Positions 52,458-60,709 are shown, counted from the stretch's first letter. The stretch is DNA of 64,000 nt from Chloroflexota bacterium (GCA_004295045.1 SHND01000029.1:1-64000), one strand, 5' to 3'. Translations and numbers: made by a program. Notes: generated by a model not told the origin, from the sequence alone.

Positions 52458-54215
52458 ATGTCTAGAAAGATTGCGCTATTCATTATCGTCGGCGCCGCGA
52501 TTCTATTCGTTGCATTGGTGCTTGACCGCGCGAGTGCCGCCCCACTCATCGCCGTCGGTTCCACCTATACAGTTACCAATACTACTGATCAATCGCCCAA
52601 CCCTCCGAGTGGCTCACTGCGATGGGCGATTGATCAAGCCAATGCAAATTCCGGTCCTGACACGATTAATTTCAACATTGGGAACGGCGGAAAAAAATCC
52701 ATCTTGCTCGTGCGCGAGCTGCCCAAGCTCACGAGCCCTGTCACGATCGATGGCACAACGCAAGGGCAATACAATGGCGCACCGTTGATTGAGCTGAACG
52801 GCGCGGGTGCGACACAAGGAGTGGGGGAAATTTCGGGCTTGACTTTGGGAGCCGACGCGAATGGCAGTACGATTCGTGGTCTCGTCATCAATAGTTTTCG
52901 CGCCAACGGGCTTGAGATCATTGACGGTAACAATAACTTGATCGAAAAGAACTATATTGGGACAGATCCAGATGGCGCCGATGCCTTTCCAAATGCAAAA
53001 GAAGGGATTTTGATTGCAAGCGAAGCGGGCACCGCAAGCAACAACGTCATCAAAAATAATCTCCTTTCCGGAAACACCGGGTCCGGCATCCACATCAGCG
53101 GCGCAGATGCCACAAACAATTCGATTCAAACAAACAAAATCGGCACCAATGCTGCAGGCGACGGCGATTTGGGTAACGATGATTATGGCGTCCGTTTTGA
53201 AAACACACCAAACAACACCATTGGCGGAACCGGCGCGAATGAAGGAAACATCATCGCGTACAACGGTTTAGCGGGAGTTATTCTTGAGCTGCGCGATGGA
53301 AATACCATCCGTCGCAATTCGATTCATGATAATGGCGGACTGGGAATCGAAATTTCCGGTTTCTTGAACAGCAGCGCCCCATTGATTTCTCCGGTTGGGA
53401 CGCCGCCGACCACTCAAGCCACCGTGACCTTTACTGGCGATCCCAACACCCAATACACTTTTGAATTTTTTGATAACGAAACATGCGACCCGTCAGATTA
53501 CGGCGAAGGACAAACCTATTTCCTCACACAATCCGCAACATCCAATGGTAATGGACTTGTCTCGTTTAACGTATCCTTGGCGGGAAACTTTATCACCGTG
53601 ACAGCAACCGGCGGCTTGGGAACTGCACAAAATCCGATGTTCACCACAAAATTTTCGCCATGTTATACCGGATCACCCTATGCAACGCGCACTCCAACTT
53701 CAACCGCAACTGACATCCCGACTAAAGAGCCGACGAGTGTGATCGCAACTCAAACTGTAACACCACCTACGCCGTTCACACCGACTCCAACCGAAACGAT
53801 GACAACTGCCACGCCTACTGCGTGTGCGGGAGGACGTAAACCCAATCGTCCCAGTAACGTTTCGCCCGCCAACAATAGCACTGTTTTCGTACGCCGAGTT
53901 CCGCTTGCATGGAATGAATCGTCCTGCTTCAAGTTCTTTAAGGTGATTGTCAAAGAAGGTTCGAAAACAGGACCGCGTGTGTTCAAGAAAAGTGTGACCA
54001 CGCTGCAAGTCACGTCCAAAGAATTAAAAAAGGGTAAAGAGTACGTCTGGCACGTGAAAGCGTGCAATGCCAAAGGCAAAAAGCATTGCAGCAAGTGGAG
54101 TCCCTTTTGGAAATTCAAGATAAGCAACAACGCAGCAAATATTGGGGGGCAGAATGATTGGTTCGCCATTGCCGATGACATGCCCAATTCCGCAATGTTG
54201 ATCAACGACAAATAA
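52458..54215 (+). CDS. Secreted right-handed beta-helix surface protein
   Basis: A 585-residue exported protein with an N-terminal helix (about residues 5-28) as signal or anchor, and a beta-helix region (about 35-330) rich in 'NNLIEKNYIG', 'NNVIKNNLLSGN' and 'NTIRRNSIHDNGG' turns, as in NosD- and pectate-lyase-like repeats. A Thr/Pro linker (about 410-455, 'TPTPTETMTTATPT') leads to a C-terminal fibronectin-like domain ('RPSNVSPANNSTVF...LAWNES...KEYVWHVKACNAKGKKHC'). It probably binds or displays polysaccharide. GGAGG lies five bases before ATG 52458. Confidence 0.78.
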   Translation: MSRKIALFIIVGAAILFVALVLDRASAAPLIAVGSTYTVTNTTDQSPNPPSGSLRWAIDQANANSGPDTINFNIGNGGKKSILLVRELPKLTSPVTIDGTTQGQYNGAPLIELNGAGATQGVGEISGLTLGADANGSTIRGLVINSFRANGLEIIDGNNNLIEKNYIGTDPDGADAFPNAKEGILIASEAGTASNNVIKNNLLSGNTGSGIHISGADATNNSIQTNKIGTNAAGDGDLGNDDYGVRFENTPNNTIGGTGANEGNIIAYNGLAGVILELRDGNTIRRNSIHDNGGLGIEISGFLNSSAPLISPVGTPPTTQATVTFTGDPNTQYTFEFFDNETCDPSDYGEGQTYFLTQSATSNGNGLVSFNVSLAGNFITVTATGGLGTAQNPMFTTKFSPCYTGSPYATRTPTSTATDIPTKEPTSVIATQTVTPPTPFTPTPTETMTTATPTACAGGRKPNRPSNVSPANNSTVFVRRVPLAWNESSCFKFFKVIVKEGSKTGPRVFKKSVTTLQVTSKELKKGKEYVWHVKACNAKGKKHCSKWSPFWKFKISNNAANIGGQNDWFAIADDMPNSAMLINDK

Positions 54216-54249
54216 AAAAACGAGGCAGTCCGATTTGGACTGCCTCGTT
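54214..54249 (-). terminator. Terminator of the kinase-regulator-kinase operon
   Basis: AACGAGGCAGTCC and its complement (54219-54231, 54237-54249) enclose GATTT; seven T on the minus strand follow. It may also serve the plus-strand gene ending at 54215. Confidence 0.85.
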
Positions 54250-54253
54250 CGCT

Positions 54254-55321
54254 TTAGGTAGAAGGAATGAGAACCCTCACACGCGTGCCCCGTCCCGTCG
54301 CAGATTGATAGTTGATATTACCCCCGAGCATCTCGACCCGTTTCTCCAGAGTAATCAATCCCGAACTACCACGCTCACGCGCGCGCGCGAGCACTTGCGC
54401 GGCATCAAAGCCCGTGCCGTCATCTTCGACAATGACCACCGTCGGTTCGGCATTCAAATCTACAGTGACCTGCACTCGCGATGCGTTGGCGTGCTTGGCG
54501 ACATTGTTCAAGAGCTCTTGCACTGAACGAAAAATGGTCACCTCGATGTACGGCGCCAACGCGCGATCCCCATTCAAAGTCAACGTCACAGGCAATTTGT
54601 TCACTGTTTCAAATTGTTGCGTGTAGCGGCGAACTGTTGGCAAAAGACCGAGGTCGTCCAACATCATCGGGCGGAGCGCAAAAATAAAGTCCCGCACGCG
54701 TTGGAACGTCACATTCGCCGAAGTTTTTAATTGCCCCAATTCAGAACGCGCGCGTGAAGGTTCGGCATCAAACAATCGTTCCACGATCTCTGCTTGCAAA
54801 ATCAGATTCGTCAAGGATTGTGCCGGACCATCATGCATCTGCTGTGCAAGCCGCTGTCGCTCCGATTCTTGTGCCTCAATCGTCTGAATGACCGCGTCGT
54901 GATCTGAGACAATGCGCCTCGGTGAGGATTCGCCCTGTTCGTCCACTGCCGTCTCTGCCATCCGCGCAGAAAGGTCATGCAATTTACGCAGCTGTTGAAT
55001 GTAGCGATCCAGTTGGCGATGCTTGGCTTGAAATTGTTCCAACTGCGAGCGCATCAACAAAAGTTTTAGCTGGGCGTCGCGTTCATTGGCGTACGCTTGT
55101 CGCACATCCTCGCGCGTGTACGATTCGTAATTCGCCTCGACTTGGCGCAAGCGCGACGATGCTTCCGCTTGCTTTTGACTCTGGCGTTCGATTTCGTTCG
55201 AGGTTTGACGAATCAATACTTCAATTTCGCGCAGCTCAATCCGCAGCTGTTCAATCTCCGACAATAGCTCCGTGGCAGCCGATTGCATTTGCGCCACAGA
55301 CGAAAGAGATTCATTTGCCAT
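54254..55321 (-). CDS. DegS-like cytoplasmic sensor histidine kinase
   Basis: A 355-residue kinase without membrane helices. Residues 15-120 are a long coiled coil, as in DegS. The HisKA_3 box has the phospho-acceptor His163 in 'ERQRLAQQMHDGPAQSLTN', then the HATPase domain with N-box 'QELLNNVAKHANAS' and G1 'DDGTGFD'. It would phosphorylate the adjacent LuxR-type regulator. Its gene is the last of three on this strand, ending at a terminator. Confidence 0.9.
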   Translation of the reverse strand: MANESLSSVAQMQSAATELLSEIEQLRIELREIEVLIRQTSNEIERQSQKQAEASSRLRQVEANYESYTREDVRQAYANERDAQLKLLLMRSQLEQFQAKHRQLDRYIQQLRKLHDLSARMAETAVDEQGESSPRRIVSDHDAVIQTIEAQESERQRLAQQMHDGPAQSLTNLILQAEIVERLFDAEPSRARSELGQLKTSANVTFQRVRDFIFALRPMMLDDLGLLPTVRRYTQQFETVNKLPVTLTLNGDRALAPYIEVTIFRSVQELLNNVAKHANASRVQVTVDLNAEPTVVIVEDDGTGFDAAQVLARARERGSSGLITLEKRVEMLGGNINYQSATGRGTRVRVLIPST

Positions 55322-55333
55322 ACCCGATCCTTT

Positions 55334-56170
55334 TCACTTGGTGTCCTGCAGGCGAATCCAGCCGCGACGCAAAGCGTACACAGCCGCTTGCGTCCGATCA
55401 TTCACCGCGAGTTTTCGCAATATCGAGGTCATGTGATTCTTTACCGTTTGGCGGCTGATGCCGAGCGCTTTGGCGATTTCCTTGTTGCTCAATCCTTTGG
55501 TGATCAGTTTCAGAATTTCCATTTCGCGCGCCGACAAGGCGCGAAATGTTTCTTCGGGCGCATCCTCCGCTCCGACCTGCATCGTTTCAAACTGATGAAT
55601 CAACCAACTTGCTACCTGCGGCTTTGCCAATACTTCGTCATTGATGACATAGTTGCCTTGACTCACCTTTTGAATCGCGGCAAGCAGTTCATTCGGCGCG
55701 ACCTCTTTGGGAAAATAACCGTACGCGCCGGCGCGGACCGCATGAAGCATCTGTTCGTCATCATGATACGCCGTGAGAATGATCACTGCAAGGTCATTCC
55801 GTTCCGCCGTAAGTTCGCGCGTCGCTTGCAGCCCATTCACAAGCGGCAGATTGACATCCATCAAGATGACTTGGGGCTTGAGTGTGCGCGCCATCGTGAG
55901 CGCTTCCTGTCCATCTTGCGCTTCACCAACCACTTGGATCGTTTCATCCAATTCTAAAAGCCCGCGCAATCCACCGCGAAACACAGGGTGGTCATCCACA
56001 ATCAATACGGAAACTCTTCGCCCCGGCTTTTCCTTTTCGGCAGGAACTGTGGACTTGCGCGCCGTGGGCTTAGACACGGTTTGACCTGCGCGGGGTTGAG
56101 TTGGACTTGCGCTGGACTTCTTGTCCTTTGGTGCGCTCCGAGTTCGTGTGGTTGAGGTTTGTCCGCTCAT
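55334..56170 (-). CDS. NarL/LuxR-type response regulator
   Basis: A 278-residue regulator. Residues 1-52 are a Ser/Thr/Lys-rich tail, likely disordered. The receiver (about 53-170) has acceptor Asp105 in 'VILMDVNLPL' and Lys in 'YFPKEV'. The LuxR helix-turn-helix is at about 208-268 ('LSAREMEILKLITKGLSNKEIAKALGISRQTVKNHM'). ATG 56170 with GGGGGG before it gives a reading that overlaps the upstream kinase by 101 bases in another frame. If a later start is used, the disordered tail would vanish; I favour the longer one. Confidence 0.88.
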   Translation of the reverse strand: MSGQTSTTRTRSAPKDKKSSASPTQPRAGQTVSKPTARKSTVPAEKEKPGRRVSVLIVDDHPVFRGGLRGLLELDETIQVVGEAQDGQEALTMARTLKPQVILMDVNLPLVNGLQATRELTAERNDLAVIILTAYHDDEQMLHAVRAGAYGYFPKEVAPNELLAAIQKVSQGNYVINDEVLAKPQVASWLIHQFETMQVGAEDAPEETFRALSAREMEILKLITKGLSNKEIAKALGISRQTVKNHMTSILRKLAVNDRTQAAVYALRRGWIRLQDTK

Positions 56171-56876
56171 CAGTTTGCCCCCCTTGTTTGACCCCTTCGT
56201 TGGAGTTGCCGTGATATGGAATGGTCGCAATAAGGCGCACTCCGCGCCCCTCTTCCGAGAACAATTGCATTTGCCCACCCAGCAGTTCTGCGCGGTCGCG
56301 CATCGCAATCAATCCCAGCTGACGTTTTTTAGGCAATCCTTGCGTTCGCACCGCAAAGCCGCGTCCATCATCTTGAATTGTCAGCAGCACCTGGGCTGGC
56401 AGCTGCGCCAATTCTACGCGCACATGCGTTGCCTGAGAGTGATGCTCGACATTCGTCAATGCTTCTTGCAAGATGCGAAATAACGCGAGTTCAATCGTAA
56501 CGGGATAACGCTCATGGAAGGTGGCGCAGCCAATACAATCGGCGCTCATCCCTGTGCGTTCTGCAAAATTATGCACGTATTGGTAGATGCTTGGTCCGAG
56601 ACCCATTTCTTGCAAGAGCGGAGGTTGCAATTCAGCAACGTAATGTTTTAACTGTGCCAAGCCATCGCGCAGTTCGACACGCAGCGCTTTCAAACCCGCA
56701 ATGGCTACTTGAGGATTCTTCTCCAAGAGGGGCAGCGCGTATTCTATTTCCGTGAGCGCGTTTGCCAAGACCTGACCTGGACCTTGCATCAAAGCGTGCG
56801 CCAATCGCTGCCGTTCCTCTTCTTGCAGCTGCATGAAAAGAGAAGGATCGAGGGTGAAATTTTGGGGTTCGTTCAC
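56070..56876 (-). CDS. Degenerate (pseudo) histidine kinase, NarX/DegS type
   Basis: A 268-residue soluble kinase-like protein. Its HisKA_3 box reads 'ERQRLAHALMQGPGQ', where the canonical 'L-H-D-G' has become L-M-Q-G (Met30, Gln31), so the phospho-acceptor His is missing. The HATPase domain keeps 'EALTNVEHHSQA' and 'DDGRGFA'. It may act as a regulatory partner of the intact kinase at 54254 or be inactive. Its last 30-odd residues (basic, Asn/Ser/Thr-rich) overlap the regulator gene in another frame. Confidence 0.83.
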   Translation of the reverse strand: MNEPQNFTLDPSLFMQLQEEERQRLAHALMQGPGQVLANALTEIEYALPLLEKNPQVAIAGLKALRVELRDGLAQLKHYVAELQPPLLQEMGLGPSIYQYVHNFAERTGMSADCIGCATFHERYPVTIELALFRILQEALTNVEHHSQATHVRVELAQLPAQVLLTIQDDGRGFAVRTQGLPKKRQLGLIAMRDRAELLGGQMQLFSEEGRGVRLIATIPYHGNSNEGVKQGGQTDERTNLNHTNSERTKGQEVQRKSNSTPRRSNRV

Positions 56877-56931
56877 GGCGGTCTCGTAGCAAAAAGTATA
56901 ACACTGCGCGCAGGCGTGTGCAAGGGGTGAA

Positions 56932-56960
56932 TTGTCCTAAACTGGCGCGTATGCTAGAAT
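56932..56960 (+). promoter_or_regulatory. Promoter of rplI
   Basis: TTGTCC (56932-56937), 17-base spacer, TAGAAT (56955-56960) with an extended -10 TGC. Confidence 0.65.
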
Positions 56961-56998
56961 GTTTTTGTTGGCATGAGCCGATGACTATAGGAGGAAGA

Positions 56999-57457
56999 AT
57001 GCAGGTTCTTTTGGTTAAAGATGTGCCCGGGATTGGCAAAGCAGGACAAACGAAAAACGTCGCGGACGGACATGCACGGAATTATCTCTTACCGCGCGGG
57101 CTCGCCGTCCTTGCTACTCAAAGCGCAGTGAAACAAGCGGATGCGTTAAAGCTTGCCGCCGCGAAACGCGAAGCCGAATCACTCCAAGAAGCACAAATGC
57201 TGGCAAATACACTCAACGCGATTCAGTTGGATTTTCGAGTCAAAGCAGGCGCAAACGACCGCTTGTTCGGCGCAGTCACTGCGGCAGATATTGCCGAACG
57301 GTTGGATAAAGACCACAAAATTCGAATTGACAAACGCAAGATTGAGCTGGATCATCCAATCAAAGATCTGGGAAAACGGGGCGTCCCCATCAAATTGCAT
57401 CCCGAAGTGACCGCCCATGTCCAGGTGTTAATCGAACGGGAGGCGCAAGCAGATTGA
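56999..57457 (+). CDS. rplI: 50S ribosomal protein L9
   Basis: A 152-residue protein of standard L9 length. N-terminal 'MQVLLVKDVPGIGKAGQTKNVADGHARNYLLPRGLAVLAT' is the family signature, followed by the long helix and the C-terminal domain ('RLFGAVTAADIAERL', 'DHPIKDLGKRGVPIKLHPEVTAHVQV'). ATG 56999 has AGGAGG four bases before it; an upstream in-frame reading from 56918 is not needed. It is not beside rpsF/rpsR as is usual. Confidence 0.97.
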   Translation: MQVLLVKDVPGIGKAGQTKNVADGHARNYLLPRGLAVLATQSAVKQADALKLAAAKREAESLQEAQMLANTLNAIQLDFRVKAGANDRLFGAVTAADIAERLDKDHKIRIDKRKIELDHPIKDLGKRGVPIKLHPEVTAHVQVLIEREAQAD

Positions 57458-57471
57458 ACGATAATAGCAGA

Positions 57472-57810
57472 ATGACAGACATCACCGCATTGATGGCGCG
57501 GCGGCTGCGCTGTTCGAGTTGCATGAGACGATTTCGTCCGCAAGATATCTCGACCATCGAATCAACCGCGCGCTTTGGGGCATTTCGATTGCGGTGCCCT
57601 TTGTGCCTTTCGGAGCGCCTCGTCATTGCCGTATGGACCAAGAGCGCGATTCGCACATTTTCCACCGACTTGGATTATGCAGAATGGAATTACTATCGTC
57701 AAGCGCCGCCAATCAACGCGGATGATGTAATTCGCATGGCGCGCATCATGTCCGAATATGAAGGCGATTTCAGCGATGTTCTCGAAGACCCTATGTTCGA
57801 CGAAAAATAA
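57472..57810 (+). CDS. Small zinc-ribbon-like protein, unknown function
   Basis: A 112-residue protein with two Cys pairs, 'CSSC' and 'CPLC', about 25 residues apart, typical of a zinc ribbon, then an acidic C-terminus ending 'MFDEK'. Family not recognised. I use ATG 57472; a TTG at 57454 overlaps the rplI stop (TTGA) and has GGGAGG ten bases before it, so a coupled start there is equally possible. It is followed by a clear terminator. Confidence 0.65.
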   Translation: MTDITALMARRLRCSSCMRRFRPQDISTIESTARFGAFRLRCPLCLSERLVIAVWTKSAIRTFSTDLDYAEWNYYRQAPPINADDVIRMARIMSEYEGDFSDVLEDPMFDEK

Positions 57811-57821
57811 GTAGAGCGCAA

Positions 57822-57851
57822 GGGCGCCATAGTAAACGGCGCCCTTTTTTT
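57822..57851 (+). terminator. Terminator after the rplI operon
   Basis: GGGCGCC and GGCGCCC (57822-57828, 57838-57844) with seven T behind. Confidence 0.92.
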
Positions 57852-57872
57852 ATTTCCGCGCCTTGGTAAGAA

Positions 57873-57923
57873 TTGACGCCGCCCCGAAACAGACTACAAT
57901 GGGGGCATACCCTACGGGGGTAT
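57873..57923 (+). promoter_or_regulatory. Promoter and CsoR/CstR-type operator of thioredoxin operon
   Basis: TTGACG (57873-57878), 16-base spacer, TACAAT (57895-57900). Right behind it, ATACCC-N5-GGGTAT (57907-57923) is a perfect six-base inverted repeat of the ATACCC type bound by CsoR/CstR repressors. It covers the expected transcription start. Confidence 0.78.
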
Positions 57924-57956
57924 CCCATACGAAATCATTTTTCAGGAGGAAGATTT

Positions 57957-58319
57957 ATGGACAATAACAAACCGGTACATGTGAGCGATGCGGATTTTGA
58001 AACAACTGTTTTGAAATCTGACAAACCTGCCATTGTAGATTTTTGGGCAGCTTGGTGCGGTCCCTGCCGTATGATCGCGCCGTTCGTAGAAGAGTTGGCG
58101 AGCGAATACAACGGCAAAGCGCTCGTCGCGAAATTGGACACGGACGCGAATCCGATGACCCCGACCAAATATGGCATCATGGGCATTCCAACCTTGATTT
58201 TTTTCAAAGATGGTAAAGAGGTGGATCGCATGGTTGGAGTTCCGCGTCAGCCCAAAGAAGCACTGCGCGCAAAACTCGATGCAGTGTTGAGCGCGCCAGA
58301 GCGCGTCACAACCAACTAA
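57957..58319 (+). CDS. Thioredoxin
   Basis: A 120-residue thioredoxin with active site 'FWAAWCGPCRMIAPF' (WCGPC), cis-Pro loop 'MGIPTLIFF' and the normal fold length. No signal peptide, so cytosolic. AGGAGG lies seven bases before ATG 57957. It is the first gene of a pair with a CstR-like repressor gene six bases on, behind a matching operator, suggesting sulfur- or thiol-stress control. Confidence 0.95.
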   Translation: MDNNKPVHVSDADFETTVLKSDKPAIVDFWAAWCGPCRMIAPFVEELASEYNGKALVAKLDTDANPMTPTKYGIMGIPTLIFFKDGKEVDRMVGVPRQPKEALRAKLDAVLSAPERVTTN

Positions 58320-58325
58320 CCTTTT

Positions 58326-58649
58326 ATGCCGAGCAAAACTATTCGTTCGACTCGACGCACGCGCGTTGGCGCAGAACCGCCGGCTCCGCGCGACGAAATC
58401 ATCAAACGCCTTCGCCGCATTGAAGGACAGGCGCGCGGGATTCAACGGATGATTGAGGAGGAACGCGCTTGTCACGATGTCCTCGATCAACTCGCGGCGA
58501 TTCAACAAGCTGTGCGCGGCGTCAGCGCGCTCGTTGCACAAAAATACGCGCTGGAATGTATTGAAAGCATCCAAGAAGACGCGTCCGACGCGAAAACGCA
58601 AGCGACTGCTGTTGCTTTGGTAGATGCGATTTTGCGCGCGCCGCGCTAA
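58326..58649 (+). CDS. CsoR/CstR-family metal or persulfide-sensing repressor
   Basis: A 107-residue all-helical repressor with 'IIKRLRRIEGQARGIQRMIEE' (family signature). Cys49 and Cys78 are 29 apart, matching the two sensing Cys of the family. The His of copper-sensing CsoR that comes four residues before the second Cys is Tyr74 here, so copper binding is unlikely and a CstR-like dithiol/persulfide sensor is favoured. It lies downstream of thioredoxin and the operator, fitting autoregulation. The basic N-terminal 20 residues are an extra. Confidence 0.88.
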   Translation: MPSKTIRSTRRTRVGAEPPAPRDEIIKRLRRIEGQARGIQRMIEEERACHDVLDQLAAIQQAVRGVSALVAQKYALECIESIQEDASDAKTQATAVALVDAILRAPR

Positions 58650-58661
58650 GATAATTCTTTT

Positions 58662-58706
58662 GCACAAAAGAGGCGCGATGCTTTATGCACCGCGCCTCTT
58701 TTGTGC
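58662..58706. terminator. Terminator hairpin after the CstR-like gene
   Basis: Perfect 16-base arms (GCACAAAAGAGGCGCG at 58662-58677 with its complement at 58691-58706) around a 13-base loop; the T-run lies inside the stem. Confidence 0.8.
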
Positions 58707-58721
58707 CTAGACATAGCTCGA

Positions 58722-59117
58722 ATGGACCCTATTTCGAAAATTCTAAGTGAAGCGGAAAATGTTGCCGTCGTGGGACTCTCCAATAATCCCACACGCCCGT
58801 CGTATGAAGTTGCACAATACCTGCAGCGCAATGGGCTGCACATTATTCCCGTAAATCCCAACGAAAAACAGGTGTTGGGCGAACGCGCGTATCCCGACCT
58901 TCTCTCCGTTCCCGAGCGCATTGACATTGTAGATATTTTTCGACGCCCTGAATTTGTTCCCGAAATTGTACAGCAAGCGATTGCCAAAGGAGCAAAGGTT
59001 GTGTGGATGCAACCCGGCGCCGAAAATTATGACGCGGCGGATATGGCGGAAGCAGCAGGAATAAAAACTGTTGTGGGAATGTGTATGCGCGTGCAGCATA
59101 AACGCGCACACTCCTGA
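58722..59117 (+). CDS. CoA-binding domain protein (YccU type)
   Basis: A 131-residue protein with the Rossmann-like CoA-binding fold: 'NVAVVGLSNNPTRPSYEVAQYLQRNGLHIIPVNPN', 'IDIVDIFRRPEFVPEIVQQAI' and 'WMQPGAENYDAADMAEAAGI'. Members bind CoA; the role is unknown. I start at ATG 58722, which matches the family; a TTG at 58701 lies inside the previous terminator. Confidence 0.9.
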   Translation: MDPISKILSEAENVAVVGLSNNPTRPSYEVAQYLQRNGLHIIPVNPNEKQVLGERAYPDLLSVPERIDIVDIFRRPEFVPEIVQQAIAKGAKVVWMQPGAENYDAADMAEAAGIKTVVGMCMRVQHKRAHS

Positions 59118-59126
59118 GTTGGAAAA

Positions 59127-59164
59127 AAGAATCGCGCAGCGAACGAATTCGCTGCGCGATTCTT
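59127..59164. terminator. Bidirectional terminator
   Basis: Perfect 17-base arms (core AATCGCGCAGCG) with a CGAA loop separate two convergent genes; A-run on one side, T-rich on the other. The minus-strand gene's stop is within the right arm. Confidence 0.88.
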
Positions 59165-59912
59165 ATTTGAGCGCGATCCGCGAAGTTTGCGATTGATTGT
59201 CCGCGCCCTCGCTCGGCTGTATAGCGGCAGGTTTACTCGCAAGAATAAAGCCGTAATACATCAAGATTGCAAAAAACAATTGCGCAAAGGAATGAAATTG
59301 TCCCAGCCCAAAGCGATTCAATAACCCCGCAAACGCAATTGCCAATGCTCCCGCTGCAATCAATAAATTGCCCATCACGCGATTCGGCAAAATCCGTTTG
59401 CGATAAAACAAATAACCGGAATAGAGCGCGCCGCCGATGAGGAGGACAGCCCCATATACGTTAAAGAATGGAGTCAACCTCCGCACCACCGCATCCTTTG
59501 GCAAGATTGCCTGATATTGATCGGCGATCGGGACGCCGACTTGGTACGCAGCTGCGTCAAGTGGTGTAGAGAGCAAGATAACAGCCGTCACAATGCTCGC
59601 CATCGCCAGAGCAATCGCGGTTACGAAAACCCACTTTTTGCGCACGAGCAAAAAAAGCGTTCCTTCGCCAATCCATGCCGCGTTCAAGACGGCGCCGAAC
59701 AGATACCACCCAAAGAACGCCAATTCATTCCATCCCAAATCTAAAAGACCATCGCACAAACTTGCAACCCCAAACATCCCCAGCCCAATCGCCCAAAACA
59801 ACAAATGACGATGTCCGCCCTGATAGCGTTGATAGCGTCGGAACAAATCATACGTAAGAAACGCGAGAATCAGAGCGCTCACAAATGGCACGATAGCCAT
59901 CAATGATCCCAT
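59163..59912 (-). CDS. Seven-helix membrane protein, unknown function
   Basis: A 249-residue protein with about seven membrane helices spread over residues 5-225 and short loops. No motif is recognised. It follows the small membrane protein by ten bases and probably shares the MerR-type regulator's transcript. An outside start and a short acidic/Gln tail are seen. Function cannot be assigned. Confidence 0.6.
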   Translation of the reverse strand: MGSLMAIVPFVSALILAFLTYDLFRRYQRYQGGHRHLLFWAIGLGMFGVASLCDGLLDLGWNELAFFGWYLFGAVLNAAWIGEGTLFLLVRKKWVFVTAIALAMASIVTAVILLSTPLDAAAYQVGVPIADQYQAILPKDAVVRRLTPFFNVYGAVLLIGGALYSGYLFYRKRILPNRVMGNLLIAAGALAIAFAGLLNRFGLGQFHSFAQLFFAILMYYGFILASKPAAIQPSEGADNQSQTSRIALK

Positions 59913-59922
59913 ACTTGACTCC

Positions 59923-60102
59923 TCACCATCGAATCAATCCCAACAAAAAACCCAAGGCAACGACGACGATGATAACTAGAAATACCCCCATGCCAATCAA
60001 AGCAATGGGGACGATGCGGTCATACAAAAGTGACTGCTGTGGCATTCGTCGTACACCGCGCGCGGGCTGCGTCGGCTTATTTCCGGGTGCTTTGTTGCTC
60101 AT
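59923..60102 (-). CDS. Small single-helix membrane protein
   Basis: A 59-residue protein with a polar, basic N-terminal half and one strong hydrophobic helix ('IVPIALIGMGVFLVIIVVVALGFLLGLI') at the C-terminus. No family recognised. I use ATG 60102, which overlaps the MerR-type gene by 26 bases; a TTG at 60114 in frame is possible. Its position between the regulator and the seven-helix protein suggests a shared unit. Confidence 0.6.
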   Translation of the reverse strand: MSNKAPGNKPTQPARGVRRMPQQSLLYDRIVPIALIGMGVFLVIIVVVALGFLLGLIRW

Positions 60103-60709
60103 GCTCTGAACCAAACTCTAGCATAGCTAGGGATACGCCGTCAACTATTTCATTGACGCGGCGCAACCATAAATTCAATTCGTCCACGTTGGGCTCGCTC
60201 AAGGCAAAGGCAATTTCCACAACACTCTCCAATAATGCAATGCGCAGCGTGCCAAGCGTCGTAATTGTATCGCGCAAAGCGATTCGATAACGCCAAGTCC
60301 ATTTTGCGAACGCTTGCCCTAACGCAGCTACGCGTGCTTGCAAATTCGTCTGCTCTTGACGCAGAGACAGCGTGCACAATTGTATCAGCTCGCGTTCCAA
60401 TTCGCGCTTTTGGCTGCGCGCTTGCGGGGACGCGAGTTTCGTCTCGCCTACCTCTTCCGCCAACTGGATACGTCCCACCGCGCTGTGCTCGAGCAAGCGC
60501 CAGCGCGCCGCCGCGCCGCGTTTTTCTTTTTTGAATACCGCGCCGCTTTCACCCACGCGAAAACGACGATGTCCCCCGGGAGTGCGATACGATTCGACGC
60601 GCCCTTCGTCCGCCCACCCTCTGAGTGTTGCGGGCGAAACCCCCATTCTACGGCTCGCTTCTCGCAGTGAGAGCCACGATTCCACCCCGCCCACAGTTGA
60701 ATCTATCAT
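60077..60709 (-). CDS. MerR-type DNA-binding regulator
   Basis: A 210-residue protein. Residues 12-60 form the MerR/excisionase-type winged helix ('LSLREASRRMGVSPATLRGWADEGRVESYRTPGGHRRF'). The rest is a helical domain (about 85-205) of unknown ligand; no metal-binding Cys are seen at the usual places. Its promoter contains the palindrome ATTCTATAGAAT at the -10, a possible own-binding site. It leads a run with two membrane-protein genes. Confidence 0.82.
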   Translation of the reverse strand: MIDSTVGGVESWLSLREASRRMGVSPATLRGWADEGRVESYRTPGGHRRFRVGESGAVFKKEKRGAAARWRLLEHSAVGRIQLAEEVGETKLASPQARSQKRELERELIQLCTLSLRQEQTNLQARVAALGQAFAKWTWRYRIALRDTITTLGTLRIALLESVVEIAFALSEPNVDELNLWLRRVNEIVDGVSLAMLEFGSEHEQQSTRK

